NCBI GenBank assembly: GCA_021773655.1
Contig: JAJFJX010000373.1
Coordinates: 1-10,646 of the forward strand
Source of the DNA: Panacagrimonas sp.
GTDB taxonomy: Bacteria > Pseudomonadota > Gammaproteobacteria > Nevskiales > Nevskiaceae
DNA: 10,646 bases
Reading direction: 5' to 3'
Below are positions 1 through 7,812 of the stretch, piece after piece. Position 1 is the first letter of the stretch. Each line of letters begins with the position of its first letter. The position numbers and the translations under genes were made by a program. The notes below the pieces were generated by a model. That model did no database searches. It was not told where the DNA came from and saw only the letters and a list, made by a program, of their open reading frames with translations.

Positions 1-1936
<1,936 letters not shown>

Positions 1937-1941
1937 GGCCG

Positions 1942-1971
1942 TTCAAGGGCTCTGCCTTCAAGGGCTCTGGC
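1942..1971. repeat. Two-copy 15-bp tandem repeat just after ppsA
   Basis: TTCAAGGGCTCTGCC at 1942-1956 is followed directly by TTCAAGGGCTCTGGC at 1957-1971, 14 of 15 bases identical. It begins five bases after the ppsA stop codon and ends 11 bases before the next possible start codon. It is probably a local slippage duplication. No inverted symmetry or T-run suggests a terminator. Confidence 0.75.
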
Positions 1972-1982
1972 TCGATCGGTCC

Positions 1983-2204
1983 ATGAGCGAGGGACCTGAC
2001 AGTCTGGCGCTGCGCCGCCTGCGTCGGATCGACGACTGGTTGGATCGCATCGCGGACGATATCCGCAGACTCAAGACGCGCGTCGGGATTCCACCTGCAC
2101 GCATTCTGGACGTAGGCGCCGGCCCGCCTGATCGGTCGGGCCTGGCAAAGGAAATCGTCCGACTCAACCACAGGCTCGATTCCGAATCAACGCCTTCACG
2201 TTGA
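1983..2204 (+). CDS. Possible 73-aa small helical protein, unknown function
   Basis: An ATG-started frame 46 bases after ppsA encodes a 73-residue charged protein. Residues about 8-33 (ALRRLRRIDDWLDRIADDIR and on) form a likely amphipathic helix with a leucine/isoleucine heptad-like spacing. A Gly/Pro-rich linker follows at about 35-50 and a second short helix at about 54-66. There is no signal peptide or membrane segment. No good Shine-Dalgarno sequence precedes the ATG, so translation might depend on read-through or coupling from ppsA. A G+C hairpin begins two bases after the stop (2206-2220), which is where a gene end would be expected. The family is not recognised. The frame could be chance in GC-rich DNA, although the opposite-strand frames look less protein-like. 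Confidence 0.42.
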   Translation: MSEGPDSLALRRLRRIDDWLDRIADDIRRLKTRVGIPPARILDVGAGPPDRSGLAKEIVRLNHRLDSESTPSR

Positions 2205-2205
2205 A

Positions 2206-2220
2206 CTGCCGCCCCGGCAG
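2206..2220 (+). terminator. Short GC hairpin after the 73-aa ORF
   Basis: CTGCCG-CCC-CGGCAG is a perfect 6-bp stem with a 3-base loop starting two bases after the TGA at 2202-2204. It lacks a following T-run, so it is at best a weak or Rho-assisted terminator for the ppsA transcript. It lies in the convergent gap facing the lipoprotein gene. Confidence 0.35.
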
Positions 2221-2373
2221 CCCGGACAGCATACGAATCTGCCCGGGTCAGACGCTTGCACGCTTGCGCCGCGACGCTCTGGCATCGGTGTGCGCCAGGC
2301 CTGCGGGTCGACTCTCAGGAACTGCGCCGCATCCTGACTCGATGTAGGGCCCGTACAGGCGGCGCGAGAGCAT

Positions 2374-2835
2374 TCAGGATTCCTTTGCAGACGCCGCCTC
2401 GCCGGAAGTTTTGTCGGTCGCCCCGTCCTGCTGTGCCGGGGCCGAGGACCGGGCCTGCGCCAGGCTTTCACGTCGCTGTCGTTCGGCCGTTGCGACGGCG
2501 GTTTCATAATTTGCACTGGCCTTTTCGAAGCAGGTCGTGCGCTGCTGTTCCTGTTTCATCACATCGCAGAGCTGCCGGGCAACCTCGTGCTCGGCTTCGG
2601 CCTTTTCCTTCTGCACCCGGAAACGTGCCTCCGCAGCTTCGGCGGGGTCCTTGTCCAGCGTCGGGTCCCGTGCCGCGTCTCCGCGGGCGTCGCGGATCTC
2701 GTCCCGACCCTCGCTGATCTCCTCGGCGACATCGATCGCCTCTTCGACGATCTTCGGTTCCCGGTCCGGCTGGCAGCCCACCCCCAACAGTGGAATCAAC
2801 AGAATCAGCGAAAGTATGAAAGGTGTTGTTTTCAT
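2374..2835 (-). CDS. Small secreted, probably lipid-anchored helical protein
   Basis: A 153-residue protein with an export signal: Lys2, a hydrophobic run from about 5 to 17, then GVGC with Cys21 as the likely lipidated residue. The lipobox is imperfect because Gly rather than Leu sits at -3 (Leu17 is at -4). The mature part is highly charged and Ala/Glu/Arg/Lys-rich, predicted as long helix or coiled coil from about 28 to 130, and ends in a low-complexity Ala/Ser/Gln tail. Two further cysteines, Cys90 and Cys102, flank a short helix and could form a disulfide in the periplasm. The C-x11-C pattern with AEARF and EKA repeats recalls small periplasmic helical proteins common in beta- and gammaproteobacteria; that resemblance is from memory. 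The start is well fixed by AAGGAGG six bases upstream. It stands alone, transcribed away from DAHP synthase. Function unknown. Confidence 0.85.
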   Translation of the reverse strand: MKTTPFILSLILLIPLLGVGCQPDREPKIVEEAIDVAEEISEGRDEIRDARGDAARDPTLDKDPAEAAEARFRVQKEKAEAEHEVARQLCDVMKQEQQRTTCFEKASANYETAVATAERQRRESLAQARSSAPAQQDGATDKTSGEAASAKES

Positions 2836-2841
2836 GCGATG

Positions 2842-2848
2842 CCTCCTT
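2842..2848 (-). promoter_or_regulatory. Strong Shine-Dalgarno for the lipoprotein gene
   Basis: Read on the minus strand this is AAGGAGG, a seven-base match to the anti-Shine-Dalgarno sequence, with a six-base spacer to the ATG at 2833-2835. It fixes that start and suggests efficient translation. Confidence 0.85.
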
Positions 2849-2906
2849 GAATTTCAATCAGAGGAAGTAGCCCGGACCGCAACATCAGCGGCATCGCTCA
2901 CCGCTT

Positions 2907-2920
2907 GCTCGGCCCCGAGC
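2907..2920. repeat. 6-bp inverted repeat in the divergent intergenic region
   Basis: GCTCGG-CC-CCGAGC is a perfect 6-bp inverted repeat with a 2-base centre, 72 bases upstream of the lipoprotein start. It could be an operator half-site pair or a small 5' UTR hairpin. Nothing else in the sequence decides between these. Confidence 0.35.
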
Positions 2921-2981
2921 CTGAACGGCACGGGGTGTCGCGTGCGCCGTTCGTGGTTATCTTCTGAACCGGAATCGGCAG

Positions 2982-3020
2982 TCCGGGTTCAATCCGATTC
3001 AGTCGGGTTGAAAACCCGGA
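2982..3020 (+). promoter_or_regulatory. Long stem-loop in the presumed DAHP synthase leader
   Basis: Bases 2982-2997 pair with 3003-3020 to give a 16-bp stem closed by the 5-base loop TTCAG (2998-3002). The only interruptions are a 2-base AA bulge at 3013-3014 and one T-G pair (2993/3007). On the plus strand that pair is an allowed G-U wobble, while on the minus strand it would be an A-C mismatch, so the plus-strand RNA folds better. A competing pairing exists: GAACCGGA (2966-2973) can pair with TCCGGGTTC (2982-2990) with one bulged base. Mutually exclusive hairpins upstream of an aromatic-pathway gene suggest an attenuator-like or protein-binding leader, which is inference. No T-run follows, so it is not a plain intrinsic terminator. 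The stem ends 114 bases before the GTG at 3135. Confidence 0.5.
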
Positions 3021-3035
3021 TCGAATGGCCTGCAT

Positions 3036-3074
3036 GATCAGGACCTCGGATCAGGACCTCGGATCACGACCTCG
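3036..3074. repeat. Three tandem copies of a 13-bp unit
   Basis: GATCAGGACCTCG occurs at 3036-3048 and 3049-3061, and as GATCACGACCTCG at 3062-3074, head to tail without spacers. One base differs in the third copy. The array lies between the leader stem-loop and the DAHP synthase start. It may be an iterated protein-binding site or a slippage product. Confidence 0.85.
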
Positions 3075-3119
3075 GCTCGCGCGCCACGCTCCGGAGGTCC
3101 GGGCCGGGCCGGTCACGCT

Positions 3120-3129
3120 GGAGGGAAGG
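3120..3129 (+). promoter_or_regulatory. Shine-Dalgarno supporting the GTG start of DAHP synthase
   Basis: GGAGGGAAGG contains GGAGG ten bases and AAGG five bases before the GTG at 3135. The alternative ATG at 3183 has no comparable site. This is the main evidence for the longer form. Confidence 0.5.
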
Positions 3130-3134
3130 CCGGG

Positions 3135-4508
3135 GTGACCCATGGACCTGCGGTATCGTGGGTGCAATTGACGAGCACCGACATGAACTGGCACCCCGAA
3201 TCCTGGCAATCCCGAACTGCCGTGCAGCAGCCGAACTACCCGGATGCTGCGGCCCTGGCACGGGCCGTGGACGATCTGCGCCTGCTGCCACCCCTGGTCA
3301 CCTCGTGGGAGGTCGAGGCCCTGCGTGCCCATTTCGCGCAGGCGCAGGCCGGTCAGCGATTCGTCCTGCAGGGCGGGGATTGCGCAGAGTCGTTCGACGA
3401 CTGCCGGCCGGAGCTGATCACCAACCGGCTCAAGGTTCTGCTGCAGATGTCGCTGGTGCTGGTCCACGGCATGAAGACCCGTGTCACCCGTGTCGGCCGC
3501 TTTGCCGGCCAGTACGCCAAGCCGCGCTCGGCCGACGACGAGACCCGCGACGGCGTCACCCTGCCCGCCTATCGCGGCGACATGGTCAACGCCTCGCCGT
3601 TCACCGCTGCCGACCGCGTCCCCGATCCACGTCGACTGCTGGAAGCGCATACGCGATCGGCGATGACCATCAACTTCGTGCGCGGCCTGATCGATGGCGG
3701 CTTCGCCGACCTGCACCATCCCGAGTACTGGGATCTGGCCTGGGTCCAGCATTCACCGCTGGCAGCCGAGTACCAGGCCCGCGTGGATGCCATCGGCGAG
3801 TCCCTGCGATTCATGGAGCGCCTGGCCGGAACCGAGCTCCACGAGTTCAACCGCATTGATTTCTTCACCAGCCACGAAGCCCTGCTGTTGTGGTACGAAC
3901 AGGCGCAGACCCGGCAGGTGCCGCGCAAACCCGGCTGGTACAACCTGTCCACCCATTTTCCGTGGATCGGCATGCGCACGGCGGACCTGGACGGTGCGCA
4001 CGTCGAATACTGCCGCGGGATTGCCAATCCGGTCGGGGTCAAGGTCGGTCCCTCGATCACCGAGGACTGGCTGCTGGGTTTGTGCCGCACCCTCAATCCG
4101 GACAACCAGGCGGGCAGGCTGGTGTTGATCCATCGCATGGGCGCGGAGAAGATCGGCGATCACCTGCCCCGCCTGATCGACGGCGTGCGCCGAAAGGGTC
4201 ACCGGGTGCTGTGGCTGTGCGATCCCATGCACGGCAATACCCGGACGCTGGGCAACGGCGTCAAGACCCGCCGCTTCGACGACATCCTGTCCGAGCTGAC
4301 CGCGGCCTTCGACATTCACCGTGCCAGCGGCTCGCACCTCGGCGGCGTGCACCTGGAACTGACCGGCGAGGATGTCACCGAGTGTCTGGGGGGTGCGCGT
4401 GAGCTGCTGGAACAGGACCTGCAGCGGGCATACCGCTCCCAGGTCGACCCCCGGCTCAATTACGAGCAGGCGCTGGAGCTGGCGTTGAAACTGGCCGCGC
4501 TGCCCTGA
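3135..4508 (+). CDS. 3-deoxy-7-phosphoheptulonate (DAHP) synthase, class II
   Basis: Condenses PEP with erythrose 4-phosphate to DAHP (EC 2.5.1.54), the first step of the shikimate pathway. It is a full-length class II (plant/Mycobacterium AroG type) enzyme of 457 residues from GTG 3135. Metal ligands matching those of M. tuberculosis AroG are present: Cys83 in QGGDCAESF, His366 in CDPMHGNT, Glu408 in HLELTGEDVTECLGG and Asp438 in VDPRLN. The PEP/E4P-binding segments GQYAKPRS, GVKVGPS and RMG are intact. It lacks the long N-terminal extension that helps regulation in the mycobacterial enzyme. The start is uncertain: GTG 3135 has the better ribosome-binding site, but recognisable family similarity begins at NWHPESW, so ATG 3183 (441 residues) is a real alternative. 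A structured leader and 13-bp repeats precede it, hinting at control. It converges on the GST-like gene with 12 bases between stops. Confidence 0.96.
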   Translation: MTHGPAVSWVQLTSTDMNWHPESWQSRTAVQQPNYPDAAALARAVDDLRLLPPLVTSWEVEALRAHFAQAQAGQRFVLQGGDCAESFDDCRPELITNRLKVLLQMSLVLVHGMKTRVTRVGRFAGQYAKPRSADDETRDGVTLPAYRGDMVNASPFTAADRVPDPRRLLEAHTRSAMTINFVRGLIDGGFADLHHPEYWDLAWVQHSPLAAEYQARVDAIGESLRFMERLAGTELHEFNRIDFFTSHEALLLWYEQAQTRQVPRKPGWYNLSTHFPWIGMRTADLDGAHVEYCRGIANPVGVKVGPSITEDWLLGLCRTLNPDNQAGRLVLIHRMGAEKIGDHLPRLIDGVRRKGHRVLWLCDPMHGNTRTLGNGVKTRRFDDILSELTAAFDIHRASGSHLGGVHLELTGEDVTECLGGARELLEQDLQRAYRSQVDPRLNYEQALELALKLAALP

Positions 4509-4520
4509 GCGTGCCGCGGT

Positions 4521-5180
4521 TCAGGTCAGCGGCGGCGCCGAGGCCCGTCGGAACATGCCCAGATCCTGTTTGCCGCCTTTTTCCGTCGCCCTCAGGTATG
4601 CCGGCCGTGCCTGCATGCGACGGACGTAGGAGGCGAGCACCGGGCGGTCCTGCAGATGGCCACAGGGCTCCGCGAGTTCCAGAACCCAGGTCATGTTGAT
4701 GTCGGCGGCCGAAAAGCCGCTCGCCAGAAAATGCTCCTGCCCGGACAGCACCTCGGACATGTACGCAAAGCTGTGCTCGATCTCATTGAGAAAGAAACCC
4801 CGCAGGGCCTCACCGCAGCCGTTACCGGTCATGCCGTCGAGCAGGTCGAACACCACCGGCCCCATGGCGGAGCCCTCGGCGTAGTGCAGCCAGAAGCAGT
4901 AATCCGCGAACTCGGGAGAGGTTTCCGGCACGCTCAGGCGCCCGGCAGCCAGTCTGCGGGTGACGAAATCGATGATGGCACCGGATTCGGTCAGGGCGCC
5001 GCCATCGTGCTCGATGGTCGGCCCCTTGCCCAGCGGGTGAATCCGGAACAGGCTCTGAGGCGAACGCACGGTCACCGGATCGCGCGGGTGGATGACCAGC
5101 TCGTAGGGGAGCCCGAGTTCCTCGAGCAACCACAGGATGCGCTGCGAGCGTGAATGGGTCAGGTGATGGACTTTGAGCAC
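4521..5180 (-). CDS. Glutathione S-transferase family protein
   Basis: A 219-residue cytosolic protein with the canonical GST fold order. The N-terminal thioredoxin-like domain (about 1-80) has SRSQRILWLLEELGLPYEL, in which a Ser near residue 10-12 is the likely glutathione-activating residue. It also has GKGPTI with the cis-Pro at 54, and LTESGAI with Glu65-Ser66 contacting the glutathione gamma-glutamyl group. The helical C-terminal domain contains LHYAEGSAMGPVVFDLL and ends with an ADINMTW segment typical of the family. Its specific substrate cannot be read from sequence; conjugation, peroxide reduction or a non-catalytic role are all possible. The start is GTG, with GGAGGAG six bases upstream. 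It lies 28 bases downstream of the AI-2E-family gene on the same strand and is probably co-transcribed with it. Confidence 0.92.
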   Translation of the reverse strand: MLKVHHLTHSRSQRILWLLEELGLPYELVIHPRDPVTVRSPQSLFRIHPLGKGPTIEHDGGALTESGAIIDFVTRRLAAGRLSVPETSPEFADYCFWLHYAEGSAMGPVVFDLLDGMTGNGCGEALRGFFLNEIEHSFAYMSEVLSGQEHFLASGFSAADINMTWVLELAEPCGHLQDRPVLASYVRRMQARPAYLRATEKGGKQDLGMFRRASAPPLT

Positions 5181-5186
5181 GACGAT

Positions 5187-5193
5187 CTCCTCC
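5187..5193 (-). promoter_or_regulatory. Shine-Dalgarno for the GST gene
   Basis: Read on the minus strand this is GGAGGAG with a six-base spacer to the GTG start at 5178-5180. It supports the non-ATG start codon. Confidence 0.75.
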
Positions 5194-5208
5194 AGGGTCT
5201 ACGCACAC

Positions 5209-6234
5209 TCAGACGAGTCCACGGTCCTGCAGCTCGTCCTTGAGGTAGGCGTAGTAGATGGGCGCTGCAATCAGCCCGGCGATGCCGAAGATCGCTTCCA
5301 TCAGCAGCATCGCGATGAGCATCTCCCAGGCCCGCGCACGGATCCGTGAACCAATGATCCGCGCGTTGAGAAAGTACTCGAGCTTGTGAATGACCACCAG
5401 ATAGGTCAGCGACCCTATCGCCACGAACAGCGACTGGCTCAGCGACACCACCACGATCACCGTGTTGGAGATCAGGTTGCCCACCACCGGCAGCAGACCG
5501 CAGACGAATGTCACTGCGATCAGGGTCTTGGCCAGCGGCAGATCGATTCCCAACAGGGGCAGGGCCACCATCAGGTACAGCGCGGTGAGCGTGGCGTTGA
5601 GCGCTGCGATCCACACCTGCGCAAAGACCACCCGCCGGAATGACCGGCTCAGCCGTTCGGTGCGTTCCACCAGCGCTGCCGACAGCGGCCGGCGTTCGAC
5701 GGTGGTCATCGCCTCGCTCAGCGCCAGCAGCGCACCGACCACCATGCCGATCAGGATATGGGCCAGGGCCCGCGCGAAATCGGTCCCCATGCCCTGCAGG
5801 GCGCCGGCATTCTTGCGCAGCCAGGCGGTGAGCGCGGCCCTGAGTTCTTCGGCAGTCTCCGGCAGGTAGGTCAGTGCCCAGGCGGGCAGACGGGCGCGGG
5901 ACTGGTCGATGATCTCGGCCAGCTTGGTCATCAGCGTCGACAGGTTGCCGGCGTCGCTGCGGAAGAACGAGATGGCGCTCAGAATCGCCAGGCTCACCGC
6001 CGCGATCACCAGTGCCGAGATCAGGACCACCACGATGATTCGAGCCCAGTCGTTTCCGATCTCCGCGCGCATCACCAGTGGCGTCAGCAACCGAACCAGT
6101 TCGAATACCAGCAGCCCTCCAAGCAACGCGGGCAGCAGTTTGAACTTCAGGATCAGCAGCAGTCCCACAGCCATCGCGGCCCAGGCGAACAGCTCCAGGC
6201 GGTGGGCAGATGCAGTTGTCGCGAGTGCGTTCAC
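5209..6234 (-). CDS. AI-2E / PerM family transporter-like membrane protein
   Basis: A 341-residue inner-membrane protein of the AI-2E transporter (PerM/YdiK/TqsA) family, about the usual length. Hydrophobic segments lie near residues 15-52, 66-95 and 155-175, with several between about 210 and 335, separated by the soluble amphipathic stretch at about 95-155 that is typical of this family. Family-like motifs in the C-terminal half are the Gly/Pro turn in CGLLPVVGNLISN, then HKLEYFLNARIIGSRI, and the final Gly-rich hairpin FGIAGLIAAPI. Members export autoinducer-2, act as sodium/proton antiporters, or have no known substrate; nothing here tells which. The start is placed at GTG 6234 because the next residues (VNALATTASAHRLELF) are typical, whereas the upstream residues to 6495 are Arg/Cys-rich and not family-like. 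No clear Shine-Dalgarno was seen, so the start is uncertain. It is the first gene of a two-gene unit with the GST gene. Confidence 0.88.
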   Translation of the reverse strand: MNALATTASAHRLELFAWAAMAVGLLLILKFKLLPALLGGLLVFELVRLLTPLVMRAEIGNDWARIIVVVLISALVIAAVSLAILSAISFFRSDAGNLSTLMTKLAEIIDQSRARLPAWALTYLPETAEELRAALTAWLRKNAGALQGMGTDFARALAHILIGMVVGALLALSEAMTTVERRPLSAALVERTERLSRSFRRVVFAQVWIAALNATLTALYLMVALPLLGIDLPLAKTLIAVTFVCGLLPVVGNLISNTVIVVVSLSQSLFVAIGSLTYLVVIHKLEYFLNARIIGSRIRARAWEMLIAMLLMEAIFGIAGLIAAPIYYAYLKDELQDRGLV

Positions 6235-6640
6235 AGGACGGCGAGCATACCGACAAGCGGGATCCGCGTTGCGGTCACGCTTGCCGCAATCCATCATTGC
6301 GATCGGCACCTTGGGATGTCGGCCTGTGCAGGTTTGATCGCATCGCGCCAGAGCCTGGCGCCGGGGCCCGGCGTCGGGGCCCGTCGCCTTGGCATCGACC
6401 GCAGGTGCGGGCATGATCCACAGTGTCATTTTTCTGCAACATGCAGGGCCGCTGTCGCACAGCCAGCTGCCAACAAGACCCGACTTGATCAGCAATGATT
6501 CTCAGCCAGCATCATTCCCGCCCTGGCGGGAATGACTCCGTTTTCGATCCCGGCTGAATTTCATTTCCGATCACGAGACCCGAAGCCTACGCCCAGCATG
6601 AACGGCCACCTGATCTTCGCAGCCGAAATTTCCGTGCGAC
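6235..6640. other. 406-base divergent intergenic region
   Basis: This separates the minus-strand AI-2E-family gene from the plus-strand glycan/lipid operon, so it should hold the promoters for both. I see no convincing -35/-10 pair on either strand. It contains the REP-like palindrome at 6512-6535, a minor CTGCA/TGCAG inverted repeat near 6435-6450, and an 18-codon ATG frame (6598-6654) overlapping the first gene of the operon without a ribosome-binding site. Longer open frames here look like chance: their composition is Arg/Pro/Cys-rich with no recognisable domain. Confidence 0.7.
6512..6535. repeat. REP-like perfect palindrome (TCATTCCCGCC / GGCGGGAATGA)
   Basis: Eleven-base arms at 6512-6522 and 6525-6535 pair perfectly around a 2-base centre (CT). 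The sequence type (ATTCCCGC...GCGGGAAT) matches the short interspersed palindromes found in many beta- and gammaproteobacteria, some of them mobilised by RAYT (IS200-like) transposases. It sits between two divergent genes, where no transcript needs to end, so a repeat element is more likely than a terminator even though TTTT follows at 6541-6544. Confidence 0.7.
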
Positions 6641-7795
6641 GTGCTCGGCGCTGACGCACTGCAGTTGATCCTGTTGCTGGCACTGGCCAGCGCCGGACTG
6701 ACCGGACTGACCGTCCTGCTCACCCGCCGATGGGGCCTTGCGACCGACAAGGGCGGAACCGTTCAGCGCGTCCACCGTCACTTCGCAACCCGGCTGGGCG
6801 GCCTGCCGGTGATCCTGTGCGTGGCGGCGGCTGCTCTGGCCTGGCCACAACTGCCGCAGCGTGAACTGGCTCTGGGCCTGCTGCTGTGCGCGGTGCCGGC
6901 AATCGCCGTCGGCCTGGCAGAGGACCTGCGGGGGCACCTGAGCCCGCACCTGCGCCTGCTGGCAACGTTCCTGTCAGCCGGTGCGGCATGGTTTCTGATC
7001 GGCGGGGAACTGCGGCGCGTCGGATTGCCCGGCTTTGACTGGCTGCTGGCCCATGTCACGGTGTTTGCGTTCCTATTCACCGCGTTCGCAGTCGGCGGCG
7101 TGGCGCATTCGATCAACATCATCGACGGTTTCAACGGCCTGTCCGCCTTCTACTGCGTGATCTGCTTTGCGGCATTCTTCATTGTCGCCACACGGGTGGG
7201 TGATCCACTGGTGCAGGGTCTTTCACTGCTGTTCTGCGGAACCCTGCTCGGATTTCTGGCGTGGAACTTCCCGTTCGGGAAGGTTTTTCTGGGTGACGCT
7301 GGCGCCTATTTCCTGGGGTTCGCGCTTGGCGAGCTGTCGGTCCTGCTGGTGGCACGCAACCCGGCGGTGTCGCCGTGGTTCTGCCTGCTACTGCTGGCCT
7401 ACCCGATCTGGGACACGCTGTTTTCGTCTTTCAGGCGCGAGGTCATGCGTCGCCGCGCCTGGAGCGAGCCGGATGCCCTGCACCTGCATCATCTGATCTA
7501 TCGTCGCCTGGTGCGCCCGCAGGGCCGTGCACGCGGAGCCGGCCTGGCCATCCCCAATTCGATGACCTCGCTCTACGTCTGGATGCTGGGCCTGATGTGT
7601 GCCGCGCCGGCGCTGCTGTTCTGGAACTCCACCCTCAGGCTGATGGCGTTCTTCGCACTGTTCGCAGTCAGCTACGGCCTGCTCTACCGTCGGCTGGCCC
7701 GCTTCCGCAGCCCACGCCTGCTGCGCATGCCGCGCCGTGCGCCCGCAGTTCCACGGCAGGAATCGCCTGTAGTGACTCGCCTGCCATCCGAGTGA
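6641..7795 (+). CDS. Polyprenyl-phosphate sugar-1-phosphate transferase (MraY/WecA/WbpL family)
   Basis: Predicted to transfer a sugar-1-phosphate from a UDP-sugar to undecaprenyl phosphate in the inner membrane, starting a lipid-linked glycan such as O-antigen, capsule or exopolysaccharide. It is a 384-residue polytopic protein with about ten or eleven hydrophobic segments. Family motifs in order are RVHRHFATRLGGLP (43-56), GLAEDLRG (91-98), the Mg/nucleotide loop NIIDGFNGLSA (159-169), FPFGKVFLGDAGAYFLGF (210-227) and the cytosolic HLHH (281-284). The classical Asp-Asp pair in the second motif is Glu94-Asp95 here, seen in some WbpL-like branches. The sugar cannot be read from sequence; GlcNAc, FucNAc or QuiNAc are usual. 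GTG 6641 is the only upstream start, since a stop lies in frame at 6611, but no clear Shine-Dalgarno precedes it. It is the first gene of the probable operon, with 17 bases to the epimerase. Confidence 0.93.
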   Translation: MLGADALQLILLLALASAGLTGLTVLLTRRWGLATDKGGTVQRVHRHFATRLGGLPVILCVAAAALAWPQLPQRELALGLLLCAVPAIAVGLAEDLRGHLSPHLRLLATFLSAGAAWFLIGGELRRVGLPGFDWLLAHVTVFAFLFTAFAVGGVAHSINIIDGFNGLSAFYCVICFAAFFIVATRVGDPLVQGLSLLFCGTLLGFLAWNFPFGKVFLGDAGAYFLGFALGELSVLLVARNPAVSPWFCLLLLAYPIWDTLFSSFRREVMRRRAWSEPDALHLHHLIYRRLVRPQGRARGAGLAIPNSMTSLYVWMLGLMCAAPALLFWNSTLRLMAFFALFAVSYGLLYRRLARFRSPRLLRMPRRAPAVPRQESPVVTRLPSE

Positions 7796-7812
7796 ACTGA
7801 GCGGCCTGCATA

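Noticed and set aside
2107..2127. ILDVGAGP in the 73-aa frame looks like motif I of SAM-dependent methyltransferases
   Set aside because: The protein is far too short for a methyltransferase fold and no other motif follows; a chance match in a Gly/Pro linker is likelier.
2982..3000. GGTTCAATCC resembles the T-arm of a tRNA
   Set aside because: The flanking bases do not form a 5-bp T-stem with the correct G-C closing pair, and no acceptor, D or anticodon arms fit around it. The bases are better explained by the long stem-loop.
6235..6495. N-terminal extension of the AI-2E-family protein up to an ATG at 6495
   Set aside because: The added 87 residues are Arg/Cys/Pro-rich with no hydrophobic or family-like segment, and the family length is met from GTG 6234.
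6512..6544. Palindrome followed by TTTT read as an intrinsic terminator on the plus strand
   Set aside because: No plus-strand gene ends upstream; the preceding gene runs on the minus strand and starts at 6234. The T-run is also five bases away from the stem.
6598..6654. 18-codon ATG frame overlapping the GTG start of the sugar-1-phosphate transferase, a possible leader peptide
   Set aside because: No ribosome-binding site precedes it and its composition is uninformative; chance is the simplest explanation.
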